Both the position numbers and the translations under genes were made by a program. Source: an uncultured Bacteroidia bacterium (GTDB taxonomy: Bacteria > Bacteroidota > Bacteroidia > Bacteroidales > UBA932). Taken from it: 64,000 nt of DNA. The stretch is from contig CACWOH010000001.1 of the NCBI GenBank assembly GCA_902762435.1, positions 99,251 to 163,250 of the forward strand, in the 5' to 3' direction. Numbering within the stretch: the first letter of the stretch is position 1; each line of letters begins with the position of its first letter. Below, piece by piece: positions 22,036-30,822 of the stretch. The notes below the pieces were generated by a model. The model was not told where the DNA came from, did not search any database, and saw nothing but the letters and a program-made list of their open reading frames with translations.

Positions 22036-23694
22036 ATGAAAGAACTGTTTTTCGGCACGGGTATCGCCCATACCCTGCTGCTGTTCGCCCTCGTCATCGC
22101 CTCCGGGCTCTGGCTGGGCAGATTCAAGGTCAAGGGCGTATCGATCGGCACCACCTGGATCCTTTTCCTGGGCATCCTGCTCAGCCACTTCGGCTTCCGC
22201 GGAGACCCCACCGCCCTGGCTTTCATGAAGGATTTCGGTCTCATCCTCTTCGTCTTCTCCATCGGCCTTCAGGTCGGTCCCGGATTCTTCCAGTCCTTCC
22301 GGAAGGGCGGCGTCACGATGAACCTCCTCGCCACCGGCATGATCCTGCTCGCGGTGCTGGTCACCCTTTCCATCCACTGGATCACCGGCGAAAGTCTGAC
22401 CACGATGGTCGGCGTGATGTCCGGCGCCGTCACGAATACGCCCGGCCTGGGTGCCGCCCAGCAGGCTCTGTCCGACGCGGGCCGGGACGACGCCTCCGTC
22501 CTCGCCTCCGCCTATGCGGTCGCCTATCCCCTGGGCGTGCTCGGCGTCATCTTCCTGGTCATCCTGCTGCGCGGCCTGTTCAAGGTGGACGTCGATGCGG
22601 AAAAGGCGCAGCTGGAACGGGAAGAACAGGAATCCCAGGACACCGCCCGGCGCATGCACTGCGCGGTGGAGAATCCGGCCGTCTTCGGCAAGCGCCTCGT
22701 CGACGTGACCGCCGACATGAACGACAAGTTCGTCGTCTCGCGCATCATGCGGGACGGCGTCATCTCCATACCGGGGCCGGACACCGTCCTCCAACACGGC
22801 GACAAACTCCTGATCGTGACCTCGCAGCACCACGTTGACACGGTGCGGATCATCTTCGGCGAGGAAGTCCCGATGCACCTCAGCGACTGGGTCCACCGGG
22901 ACGAGCATCTCGTCTCGCGCCGGCTGACCGTGACCAAGCCCGCCCTCACCGGCACGAGCCTGCGCAACCTGCACATCCGCGCCAGATACGGCGTCTCCGT
23001 CACGCGCGTGGTGCGCGCCGGCGTGGAACTGGTGGCCAGTCCGAGCCTCATCCTCCAGGTGGGCGACAGCATCCTGGTGGTCGGCCCCCTCGAAGGCATC
23101 GACCACGTCGCGCAGCTGGTCGGCAACAAACCCCAGGACCTCTCCCATCCGAACCTGATCCCGATCTTCGCAGGCATCGCCCTGGGCGTCATCTTCGGGT
23201 CCATCCCCATCGCCTTCCCGGGCATCCCGCAGCCGGTCAAGCTCGGCGTCGCGGGCGGTCCGCTCATCATCGCCATCCTGCTGGGCTACTTCGGCCCGAA
23301 GTGGAAAATCACCACCTACACCACCACCAGCGCCAATATGATGATACGCGAAATCGGCATCAGCTTCTTCCTCGCGGCAGTCGGCCTGGGGGCCGGCGAG
23401 CACTTCGTCGAATCGGTCCTGAACGGCGGATACTGGTGGATCCTCTACGGCGCCCTGATCACCCTGATCCCGGTGCTGCTGACCGGGCTCGCCGCCCGGC
23501 TGATCTTCAAGTTCAACTTCTTCCAGATCTGCGGCCTGCTCTCCGGCGGCACCACCGACCCGGCGGTGCTCGCCTTCTCGCAGGGCGCGTACGGATCCGA
23601 CCACATCTCCGTCAGCTACGCGACGGTGTATCCGCTCACGATGTTCCTGCGGGTGCTGGCCGCGCAGCTGCTGGTCCTGTTCGCCATCGCCTGA
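22036..23694 (+). CDS. AspT/YidE/YbjL-family transporter with TrkA-C domains
   Basis: An inner-membrane transporter of the aspartate:alanine exchanger family, 552 residues. It has two membrane halves of about five helices each (residues about 5-180 and 370-552), separated by two soluble TrkA-C (RCK_C) domains (about 205-370, with GDKLLIVTSQHH and GDSILVVGPLEG). The repeated family motif is seen as GAVTNTPGLGAA in the first half and SGGTTDPAVLAF in the second. The substrate is unknown, as dicarboxylate or amino acid exchange is shown for only a few members. The start codon is close behind a perfect -7 box, so its mRNA is probably leaderless. Confidence 0.9.
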   Translation: MKELFFGTGIAHTLLLFALVIASGLWLGRFKVKGVSIGTTWILFLGILLSHFGFRGDPTALAFMKDFGLILFVFSIGLQVGPGFFQSFRKGGVTMNLLATGMILLAVLVTLSIHWITGESLTTMVGVMSGAVTNTPGLGAAQQALSDAGRDDASVLASAYAVAYPLGVLGVIFLVILLRGLFKVDVDAEKAQLEREEQESQDTARRMHCAVENPAVFGKRLVDVTADMNDKFVVSRIMRDGVISIPGPDTVLQHGDKLLIVTSQHHVDTVRIIFGEEVPMHLSDWVHRDEHLVSRRLTVTKPALTGTSLRNLHIRARYGVSVTRVVRAGVELVASPSLILQVGDSILVVGPLEGIDHVAQLVGNKPQDLSHPNLIPIFAGIALGVIFGSIPIAFPGIPQPVKLGVAGGPLIIAILLGYFGPKWKITTYTTTSANMMIREIGISFFLAAVGLGAGEHFVESVLNGGYWWILYGALITLIPVLLTGLAARLIFKFNFFQICGLLSGGTTDPAVLAFSQGAYGSDHISVSYATVYPLTMFLRVLAAQLLVLFAIA

Positions 23695-23696
23695 CC

Positions 23697-24368
23697 ATGA
23701 AAAGGATAACCTTGTTGTCCGCAGGCTGCCTGCTGGCCCTCGCGACCGCCTGCGCCCCGGAAGCCGAAACCCTGAAGACCGGCGACCTCGTGTTCGTCGG
23801 CATCCCGGCCGACTATACCCTCGACCCTGATTCGATGGACAGCGCCATCGCGGACGCCACCGGCGACGCCGCCGGGCTCAACCTCATCCATACCGCCATC
23901 CTCGACCTGACGGACGGGGAGCCGTGGATCATCGACGCCACCATCCGTCGCGGCGTAGACCGGCATCCGCTGGACACCTTCCTGCGGGACTTCACGCTCC
24001 GGGACGGTTCGCTGCCCGTTTTCGAGATCAAGCGGCTCCGGGACGACGCCCGGGCGGAAGAGTTCGTCGCCAACGCCCGGCAATACCTCGGGCTCCCCTA
24101 CGACTCCACTTTCCTGCCCGACAACGACGCCTTCTACTGTACGGAACTCGTTTACTGCAGCTACCTGGACCCGGACGGGAACCCCCTCTTCCGGTCCGAG
24201 CCGATGAACTTCAAGAACGCCGAAGGCGAGTTCCCCCTGTACTGGAAGCAGCTTTTTGACCGGCTGGGGCAGGACATTCCGCAGGGTGTCCCCGGCACCA
24301 ATCCGCAGGGGATGGCCGCGGAAACGATTCTCCGGAGCGTCGATGTGCCGCTGCACGTTGAAAAATAG
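23697..24368 (+). CDS. Permuted papain-like amidase lipoprotein (YiiX/C92-like)
   Basis: A 223-residue predicted lipoprotein (lipobox in LALATACAP) with the circularly permuted NlpC/P60 fold: an N-terminal GDLVFVG strand, His65 in NLIHTAI, and the catalytic Cys148 in FYCTELVYCSY. Members of this group cleave amide or ester bonds of lipids or peptidoglycan, and the true substrate is usually not known. It starts 2 nt after the transporter stops, so the two are translated together. The ATG is fixed by the signal peptide MKRITLLSAGCLL. Confidence 0.82.
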   Translation: MKRITLLSAGCLLALATACAPEAETLKTGDLVFVGIPADYTLDPDSMDSAIADATGDAAGLNLIHTAILDLTDGEPWIIDATIRRGVDRHPLDTFLRDFTLRDGSLPVFEIKRLRDDARAEEFVANARQYLGLPYDSTFLPDNDAFYCTELVYCSYLDPDGNPLFRSEPMNFKNAEGEFPLYWKQLFDRLGQDIPQGVPGTNPQGMAAETILRSVDVPLHVEK

Positions 24369-24378
24369 TTGCGGGGCC

Positions 24379-24409
24379 TTTGGGCTTTTGAGATAATTGG
24401 GTATTTTTG
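24379..24409 (+). promoter_or_regulatory. Promoter of the aminotransferase gene
   Basis: TTTG at 24379-24382, exactly 19 bp, then TATTTTTG at 24402-24409: a full match to the Bacteroidota promoter, 29 nt before the ATG. Confidence 0.7.
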
Positions 24410-24438
24410 CAAGGATTAACAGTTAGTTTTAGTAGTAT

Positions 24439-25662
24439 ATGTCTCTGCACATCTCGGCCAAGAGCCAGGCGATGCCCGCATCCGCCATCCGCAAACTCGT
24501 TCCGCTCGCCGACGCCGCCAAGGCGAAAGGCGTCCACGTGTATCACCTCAATGTCGGCGCGCCCGACATCAAATCCCCCGACTGCGCCTTCGAGGCGGTC
24601 GTCGGGAAATGCAAGGGGATGCACCACCTCTCCTACACCAATTCCGCCGGCCTGATCGAACTCCGGGAAGGCATGGTCGAGAAATACTACAAGAAGATCG
24701 GCATCGACATCAAGGTCTCCGACCTGCTCATCGACGTGGCCGGCAGCGAGGCCTTCGCCGTCGCGATGCAGGTGGCCGCGGACCCCGGCGATGAAATCAT
24801 CGTCGTGGAGCCCTTCTACACCAACTACCAGACTTTCGCCTATCTCAACGGGCTGACGCTCAAGGCCGTACCGACCGACATCCGGGAAGGGTTCAAGGTC
24901 CCGGACATCGCCGAGTTCGAGAAACTGCTCACCCCGCGCACCCGCGCCGTGCTGATCAGCAACCCCTGCAACCCCTCCGGAAAACTCTTCACGAAGGACG
25001 AGATGCTCGCCATCGGCGACTTCTGCCGCCGCCACGACCTCTTCCTCATTTCCGACGAGGTGTACCGGGAATTCTGCTACACGGACGAGCCGCACTTCTC
25101 CGCGATGAACATCCCCGGCTGCGAGCAGAACGTCATCCTGGCGGACTCCGTGTCCAAGCGCTACAACCTCTGCGGCGCCCGCATCGGCTGCATCGTCTCG
25201 CGCAACCCCGAGGTGATGGCCGCCGCCCTGAAGTTCGCCCAGTCCCGCCTGTGCCCGCCGGTGCTCGGCCAGTATGCCGCCATCGGCGCGCTCGACACCC
25301 CGCAGAGCTACTTCGACGAGGTGCGCGAGGAATACATCCGCCGCCGCGACTGCGCCCTCCGGATGCTCAACGACATGCCGGGCGTGTTCGCTCCGATGCC
25401 TTACGGCGCCTTCTACACCGTGGCGGAGCTGCCCGTGGAGGACGCGGAGGACTTTGTCCGCTGGATGCTGAACGAGTTCCGCATCGACGGCGCCACCACG
25501 ATGGTCACGCCCGCCGCCTCCTTCTACAAGTCGCCCGGCGTGGGCCGCAACCACGTGCGCATCGCGTACGTGCTGGAGGTCCCCCAGCTGGAAAAGGCGC
25601 TGCACATCTTCGGCGAAGGCCTGAAGGAATACCGGAAACTGCACGGTTATGAGGTGGCGTAA
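24439..25662 (+). CDS. Class I/II pyridoxal-phosphate aminotransferase (aspartate/aromatic type)
   Basis: A fold-type I PLP aminotransferase, 407 residues, cytoplasmic. Typical elements are HLNVGAPDI near the N-terminus, EPFYTNYQTFA, NPCNPSGKLF (with the conserved Asn), SDEVYREF, the PLP-lysine motif ADSVSKRYNLCGARIGC, and the substrate Arg near NHVRIAYV. Related proteins are annotated as aspartate or tyrosine/phenylalanine aminotransferases. It converges with the aromatic amino acid operon, where it could supply the last step to Phe or Tyr, but this is inference. Its last 14 bases overlap the next gene. Confidence 0.9.
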   Translation: MSLHISAKSQAMPASAIRKLVPLADAAKAKGVHVYHLNVGAPDIKSPDCAFEAVVGKCKGMHHLSYTNSAGLIELREGMVEKYYKKIGIDIKVSDLLIDVAGSEAFAVAMQVAADPGDEIIVVEPFYTNYQTFAYLNGLTLKAVPTDIREGFKVPDIAEFEKLLTPRTRAVLISNPCNPSGKLFTKDEMLAIGDFCRRHDLFLISDEVYREFCYTDEPHFSAMNIPGCEQNVILADSVSKRYNLCGARIGCIVSRNPEVMAAALKFAQSRLCPPVLGQYAAIGALDTPQSYFDEVREEYIRRRDCALRMLNDMPGVFAPMPYGAFYTVAELPVEDAEDFVRWMLNEFRIDGATTMVTPAASFYKSPGVGRNHVRIAYVLEVPQLEKALHIFGEGLKEYRKLHGYEVA

Positions 25663-26203
25663 GTTCTGCGGCTGGCTCCTGCGCAAACTCGGATGGACGG
25701 CCGTGGAGCCGCTGCCCGAGGAAAAGAAATGCATCATGCTGGGCGTCCCCCACACCACCGTCTGGGATTTCTTCATCTCCTACCTGTACTTCAAGTCGAT
25801 CGGCGGAGACGGCCTCTGCATGATCAAGAAAGAGATGTTCTTCCCGCCCCTGGGCTGGATCCTGAAGGCGATGGGCGGCATTCCCGTGGACCGGAGCAAC
25901 TCCGGCGCCCTGGTGCGCAGCCTGATCCACCAGATGAACGAAAACGACACTTTCTATCTCGCCATCGCCCCGGAAGGCACCCGCAAGCCGGTCCGGCGCT
26001 GGAAGAGCGGATACCACCTGATCGCCCGGGAGACCGGTGTCCCCGTGTACCTGGGCTACTTCGACTGGAAGCGCAAGCGCATCGGCCGCGGGCAGAAATT
26101 CCCCCTGACGGACGACGCCGCGGCGGACACCCGGCGCATCCAGGAGATCTACGAATCGATGGACCTGGGGGCCCGTTACCCCGAGAAATACCTCACCCAC
26201 TGA
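25649..26203 (+). CDS. PlsC-like 1-acyl-glycerol-3-phosphate acyltransferase family protein
   Basis: A small 184-residue acyltransferase. It has the HX4D motif at His35-Asp40 (PHTTVWDF), a motif II region with MIKKEMFF, GGIPVDRSN, and the EGTR motif in IAPEGTRKPVRRWKSG. It is shorter than full PlsC and lacks an N-terminal membrane anchor, in line with the short acyltransferases common in Bacteroidota. It probably transfers an acyl chain onto a lipid acceptor at the inner face of the membrane. It overlaps the aminotransferase gene by 14 nt and the ligase gene by 1 nt (TGATG). Confidence 0.85.
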   Translation: MRWRKFCGWLLRKLGWTAVEPLPEEKKCIMLGVPHTTVWDFFISYLYFKSIGGDGLCMIKKEMFFPPLGWILKAMGGIPVDRSNSGALVRSLIHQMNENDTFYLAIAPEGTRKPVRRWKSGYHLIARETGVPVYLGYFDWKRKRIGRGQKFPLTDDAAADTRRIQEIYESMDLGARYPEKYLTH

Positions 26204-27819
26204 TGCGACACGAGTTCAAGACCCTCTCCGACCTCTACGACTACGCTTCCCAGAAGTACGCCAAGCGTACCGCCGCCGAGTTCACCGACGGCGAGCAGGC
26301 CTACACCTACGCCCGCTTCCGCGAAGCCGCCGACAACCTGTCGCGCATCCTGGGGAACTTCGGCATCGGGGCGTCCGACAAGGTGGCCATCCTGTCGGAG
26401 AACATGCCCCACTGGAGCATCGCCTTCTTCTCCGTCACCGCTTACGGGCGCGTGGCTGTCCCGATGCTCAACGAACTGTCCGCCAGCGAGGTAGAGAGCA
26501 TCCTGGACCATTCCGAGGCGAAAGCCCTCTTCGTATCCCGCCGCCAGCTGAAGAAAGTGGGCGAGCGGGCCATGGACCGGCTGTCGCTCGTCATCGACCT
26601 CGAGACCTTCGAATTCATCAAGCACGACGACCGCGCCTTCACCTGCGACGGCCGCGCGGCCACGCCCAACCCCATGGACATGGCTGCCCTCATCTATACC
26701 TCCGGCACCACCGGTGCGCCCAAGGGCGTGATGCTCAGCCACCGCAACTTCTGCGCTTCGGTGCTGGATTCCTGGTACGCCCAGCCCGAGAACCGTCACT
26801 CCGTCTTCCTGTCCATCCTGCCGATGGCCCACACCTACGAGATGACGCTCGGCATCCTGTACCCCTTCTCGGTGGGCGCCCGCGTCTGCTATCTACGGCG
26901 CGTCCCCACCCCCACCATCCTGAAGGAGACGCTGAAGCAGATCTGCCCCACCACGATGCTTTCGGTGCCGCTCATCATCGAGAAGATGTACAAGAGCAGC
27001 ATCGTCCCCACCATCCGCGGCAGCAAGTTCCTCAGCTACCTGGAAGAGCACGCCCCCCGGCTGCTCGCCCTGCTGGTGGGCTTCAAACTGCGCAGCATCT
27101 TCGGCGGGCGCCTGCATTTCTTCGGCATCGGCGGCGCCAAGCTCGACCCGGAGGTGGAGACCTTCCTGCACCGCGCCGGCTTCCCCTACGGCATCGGCTA
27201 CGGCCTCACCGAAACGGCCCCGCTCGTGTGCGCCGCCTCCCCGTTCAAGACGCACGTCGGCACCACCGGGCCCGTCACCCACGGCGCGCAGATCCGCCTG
27301 GAAGACGTGAATCCCGTAACCGGCCTGGGTGAGATCACGGTCAAGGGCCCCAACGTGATGATGGGCTATTACAAGGATTACGAGCGCACCCAGTCTGTCC
27401 TCAGCCAGGACGGCTGGTTCCGCACCGGCGACCTCGCCTCCGTCGACAAGAAAGGCCGCTATTCCATCCGCGGACGCCTGCGCAACATGATCGTGGGCGC
27501 CTCCGGCGAGAACATCTACCCCGAAGAGATCGAGCACGTGATCAACAGCATGGACGGCATCGGCGACAGCCTGGTCATCCAGCGTGACGGCCGGCTCATC
27601 GCCCTGGTCAAGTTCGACGACAACGTCCTGGACTGGAACCTGGAAGGCGAGGACAAGTTCATCGAAGAAATGGAGCGCCGCCGCCAGGCCGTGCTGGAGT
27701 TCGTCAACGAAAAAGTCAGCCGCTTCTCCAAGATCAAGGACGTGGAAATCCAGAAAGAGCCCTTCAACAAGACCGCGACGCACAAGATCCGCCGCTTCCT
27801 GTACGAGAAGAAACAGTAG
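26203..27819 (+). CDS. AMP-dependent long-chain acyl-CoA/acyl-ACP ligase
   Basis: ANL-superfamily adenylating enzyme of 538 residues. The P-loop is YTSGTTGAPKG (residues about 165-175), followed by GYGLTETAPLV, the hinge region DGWFRTGDLA, and the catalytic Lys near the end (NKTATHKIRRF). It should activate a fatty acid as an adenylate and pass it to CoA or an acyl carrier protein. The ATG at 26203 shares its A with the preceding stop, so translation is coupled to the acyltransferase. A second, diverged copy lies at 59615-61270. Confidence 0.9.
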   Translation: MRHEFKTLSDLYDYASQKYAKRTAAEFTDGEQAYTYARFREAADNLSRILGNFGIGASDKVAILSENMPHWSIAFFSVTAYGRVAVPMLNELSASEVESILDHSEAKALFVSRRQLKKVGERAMDRLSLVIDLETFEFIKHDDRAFTCDGRAATPNPMDMAALIYTSGTTGAPKGVMLSHRNFCASVLDSWYAQPENRHSVFLSILPMAHTYEMTLGILYPFSVGARVCYLRRVPTPTILKETLKQICPTTMLSVPLIIEKMYKSSIVPTIRGSKFLSYLEEHAPRLLALLVGFKLRSIFGGRLHFFGIGGAKLDPEVETFLHRAGFPYGIGYGLTETAPLVCAASPFKTHVGTTGPVTHGAQIRLEDVNPVTGLGEITVKGPNVMMGYYKDYERTQSVLSQDGWFRTGDLASVDKKGRYSIRGRLRNMIVGASGENIYPEEIEHVINSMDGIGDSLVIQRDGRLIALVKFDDNVLDWNLEGEDKFIEEMERRRQAVLEFVNEKVSRFSKIKDVEIQKEPFNKTATHKIRRFLYEKKQ

Positions 27820-27831
27820 TCTTTATCGGGA

Positions 27832-28863
27832 TCAGACCCAGAGGTCGGCCAGGTCGAGCACCAGGCGCTCGGTCTTTTCCCAGCCCAGGCAGGGATCGGT
27901 GATGGATTTGCCATAGACGCCTTCGCCGGGCTTCTGGCAACCGTCTTCCAGATAGGATTCGATCATCAGGCCTTTTACCAGAGCATGGATTTCCGTACTG
28001 TGGCGGGTGCTGTGCAGCACCTCCTTGGCGATGCGGACCTGCTCGTCGTAGCGCTTGCCGGAATTGCAGTGGTTCGTATCCACCAGCACCGACGGATTCA
28101 CCAGGCCGCTCTGCGCATACAGCTCATACAGATGCGCCAGGTCCTCGTAGTGGTAATTCGGATGCGTGATCCCGTGCGAGTCGATATACCCCCGCAGGAT
28201 GGCGTGCGTGAGCGGATTTCCCTTGCTCTCCACCTCCCAGTTGCGATAGATGAAGGTATGGCCGGCCTGCGCCGCCCTGATGGCGTTCATCATCACGGAC
28301 AGGTTTCCTCCCGTCGGGTTCTTCATCCCCACCGGCACGTCCAGGCCGCTGGCCGTCATCCGGTGCTGCTGGTCCTCCACGGAGCGGGCCCCCACCGCCA
28401 CATACGACAGCAGGTCGTCCAGGAAGCGGTGATGCTCCGGATACAACATCTCGTCCGCGCAGGAAAAGCCGGACTCGTTGATGGCCAGCATGTGCAGCTT
28501 GCGGATGGAGATCAGGCCGCGCAGCATGTCGGAATGCTCCTGCGGGTTGGGCTGGTGCAGCATCCCCTTGTAGCCGGCTCCGGTCGTGCGGGGTTTGTTG
28601 GTATAGATGCGGGGCACGATCACGATCTTGTCGGCCACGCGCTCCTGCAGGCCCCGGAGGCGGGACACGTATTCGATCACCGCATCCTCGCGGTCGGCCG
28701 AACAGGGACCGATCACCAGCAGCAGCTTGTCGCTCTCCCCGGTAAAGACCGCCTGGATGCGGGCGTCGTTACCGCGCTTGGCGAGCGCCCCTTCCGGGGA
28801 AATCGGGTACATTTCCTTTACTTCCTTGGGAATCAGCAGCTTGCGCTTGAATATCATGTTCAT
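27832..28863 (-). CDS. 3-deoxy-7-phosphoheptulonate synthase (class I, AroF/G/H type)
   Basis: First enzyme of the shikimate pathway, condensing PEP with erythrose 4-phosphate. It is 343 residues, the usual class I size. It shows LLLVIGPCSA (PEP-binding), PRIYTNKPRTTGAGYKG, GARSVEDQQHR, PVGMKNPTGGN, and the metal ligands in DTNHCNSGKRYD. No fused chorismate mutase is present, unlike many Bacteroidales homologues. It is the last gene of the pheA-aroC-tyrA run and converges with the AMP ligase gene (12-bp gap). Which amino acid inhibits it cannot be told from the sequence. Confidence 0.94.
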   Translation of the reverse strand: MNMIFKRKLLIPKEVKEMYPISPEGALAKRGNDARIQAVFTGESDKLLLVIGPCSADREDAVIEYVSRLRGLQERVADKIVIVPRIYTNKPRTTGAGYKGMLHQPNPQEHSDMLRGLISIRKLHMLAINESGFSCADEMLYPEHHRFLDDLLSYVAVGARSVEDQQHRMTASGLDVPVGMKNPTGGNLSVMMNAIRAAQAGHTFIYRNWEVESKGNPLTHAILRGYIDSHGITHPNYHYEDLAHLYELYAQSGLVNPSVLVDTNHCNSGKRYDEQVRIAKEVLHSTRHSTEIHALVKGLMIESYLEDGCQKPGEGVYGKSITDPCLGWEKTERLVLDLADLWV

Positions 28864-28868
28864 ATCTA

Positions 28869-29729
28869 CTACTTTTTATCAAAGAACGAACGCCTATAGG
28901 TGGAAAGGCGCATCATTTCCTTCATCGTTTCGGTGTCGCCCGCCGCGAGGGCGTTCCGCAGCTGGGTGAACTTCTCGAGGAAAAGGTCCATCTGCGAAAG
29001 CAGCTCGTCGCGGTTCTCCAGGAAGAGTTCCGTCCACATGTTCTCGTTGATCCGGGCGATGCGCGTCAGGTCGCGGAACGAGTCACCGGTGTACTCCGCC
29101 AGGTGCTCCGACTCCTTGCAGTCCATCAGCGTCACGGCGATGCAGTGCGTCAGCTGCGACAGGAAGCCGATCATCTCGTCGTGCTGCTCGGGGGTAAGCA
29201 CGGCGATGTGCCGGAAACCGAGGATGCAGCCCAGGGTGCGGATCAGTTCGATCCCCTCCGGGGTGTTGCGTTCCGTGGGGGTGATGATGAAGTTGGCGCC
29301 GGCGAAGACCCGGCAGTCGGCATACTCCACGCCGGAACGCTCGCTGCCGGCCATCGGATGCGCCGGGACGAACTCCAGGTCCGGACGCAGCATCCCCTGG
29401 ACGGCGGGCACGACCGCCCGCTTCACGCCAGTCACGTCCGTGATCACGGCGCCGCTCTTGAGGAAATCCTGATACTTCTCCACCCACGCCAGGAAAGCCT
29501 TGGGATACAGGGCGGAGACCACGAGGTCGAACTGCGAGACATAATCCCGCGTGACCTCCAGGCGCCCGTGGGCGATATAGCCCTTCTCCAGGGCGTAATC
29601 CAGGGTCTCCTGCCGCCGGGCCAGCGCGCCGACCTCGAAACCCAGGGAGCTGAGTTTCTGGGCATACGAGCCGCCGATCATGCCGAGGCCCACGATGAGG
29701 ACCTTCTTGTAATTGATGAATCCGGTCAT
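28869..29729 (-). CDS. tyrA: Prephenate dehydrogenase
   Basis: NAD(P)-dependent enzyme of tyrosine synthesis, converting prephenate to 4-hydroxyphenylpyruvate. It is 286 residues with the N-terminal nucleotide-binding motif VLIVGLGMIGGSYA, the HPMAGSERSGVEYA motif with the catalytic His (about residue 128), and the helical C-terminal domain with QLTHCIAVTLM. The start at 29729 overlaps the aroC stop by 4 nt (ATGA). It lies 5 nt before the DAHP synthase gene. No ACT domain is present. Confidence 0.94.
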   Translation of the reverse strand: MTGFINYKKVLIVGLGMIGGSYAQKLSSLGFEVGALARRQETLDYALEKGYIAHGRLEVTRDYVSQFDLVVSALYPKAFLAWVEKYQDFLKSGAVITDVTGVKRAVVPAVQGMLRPDLEFVPAHPMAGSERSGVEYADCRVFAGANFIITPTERNTPEGIELIRTLGCILGFRHIAVLTPEQHDEMIGFLSQLTHCIAVTLMDCKESEHLAEYTGDSFRDLTRIARINENMWTELFLENRDELLSQMDLFLEKFTQLRNALAAGDTETMKEMMRLSTYRRSFFDKK

Positions 29730-30817
29730 GGCTGAGCAAGATAATCCGTCCCGTAACGCAGGGCGAGCTGGTCGCAAAGCACCACGGACACCAGGGCCGT
29801 CACCACCGGGCAGATCCGGCGGATGATGGCGGGGTCGTGGCGGCCGGCGAGTTCCAGCTCGACCTCTTTCCCTTCCACGAAATCCACCGTCCGCTGTACG
29901 CGGGAGATGGACGGGGTGGGCTTGACGGCCATATTGAAAATCACGGGCATCCCGTTGGTTATGCCGCCGTTGATCCCGCCGCTGCGGTTGGTCTCCGTGA
30001 CGACGCGTCCGTCCCGCAGGCGGAACGGGTCGTTCGCCCGGGAGCCGCGCAGGCCGGCGAGGCCGAAGCCGTCGCCGAACTCGACGCCCTTGATGCCGCC
30101 GATGGCGAAGACCGCGCGGGCGAGCACCCCTTCGAGCGAATCGAACCAGGGCTCCCCCAGCCCGGCGGGCAGGCCGCCGATGCCGGTCTGGATGACACCG
30201 CCCACCGAGTCCCGTTCCGCCTTGGCGGCCAGGATCACGGCCTCCGCCCGCTCCTCCAGGTCGAGGATCAGCGGAAAGCGCTTTGCTTCGATCGAGGCGG
30301 CCTCGGAGGCAACGTCCGTGAACGGGGCGTCCTCCACGTCGCCCAGGCGCAGGATGTGCGTCGCGACGCAGATGCCCTTCGCTTCCAGCGCCTGCCGGCA
30401 GATGGCGCCGGCGGCGACGATCCCCGCCGTGATGCGGCCGGAGAAATGTCCGCCGCCCCGCGGATCCTGGAAGCCGTGGTATTTCTGCTGCGCGGCATAG
30501 TCGGCGTGCGAGGGCCGCGCGATATGTTCGAAGGCGGCATAGTCGCCGCTGCGTACGTTCTCGTTGGGGATGAGGATCGTCAGGGGCGTGCCGGTCGTGC
30601 GGCCCTGATAGACGCCGCTCACGATGCGGAAGTCGTCCCGCTCCACGCGGGCGGTGTCCGCCGGGCCGCAGGGGCGCCGCCGGGCGAGGCTTTCCGCAAT
30701 CCGGTTCTCATCTACGGGCAGTCCCGGGGCCAGGCCGTCCAGGACCACGCCCACGGCCGGTCCGTGGCTCTCGCCGAAGACCGTCAGGATGACGCTGGTT
30801 CCGATGGAGTTCTTCAT
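29726..30817 (-). CDS. aroC: Chorismate synthase
   Basis: FMN-dependent enzyme that makes chorismate from EPSP. It is 363 residues. Family signatures are GESHGPAVGVVLDGLAPG at the N-terminus, RRRPCGPADTAR, RPSHADYAAQQKYHGFQD, GGGHFSGRITAG, and GGINGGITNGMP. The ATG at 30817 is chosen because it opens the conserved N-terminus and lies 5 nt after the pheA stop; the frame stays open far upstream only as antisense noise through pheA. It overlaps tyrA by 4 nt. Confidence 0.96.
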   Translation of the reverse strand: MKNSIGTSVILTVFGESHGPAVGVVLDGLAPGLPVDENRIAESLARRRPCGPADTARVERDDFRIVSGVYQGRTTGTPLTILIPNENVRSGDYAAFEHIARPSHADYAAQQKYHGFQDPRGGGHFSGRITAGIVAAGAICRQALEAKGICVATHILRLGDVEDAPFTDVASEAASIEAKRFPLILDLEERAEAVILAAKAERDSVGGVIQTGIGGLPAGLGEPWFDSLEGVLARAVFAIGGIKGVEFGDGFGLAGLRGSRANDPFRLRDGRVVTETNRSGGINGGITNGMPVIFNMAVKPTPSISRVQRTVDFVEGKEVELELAGRHDPAIIRRICPVVTALVSVVLCDQLALRYGTDYLAQP

Positions 30818-30822
30818 GGGCG

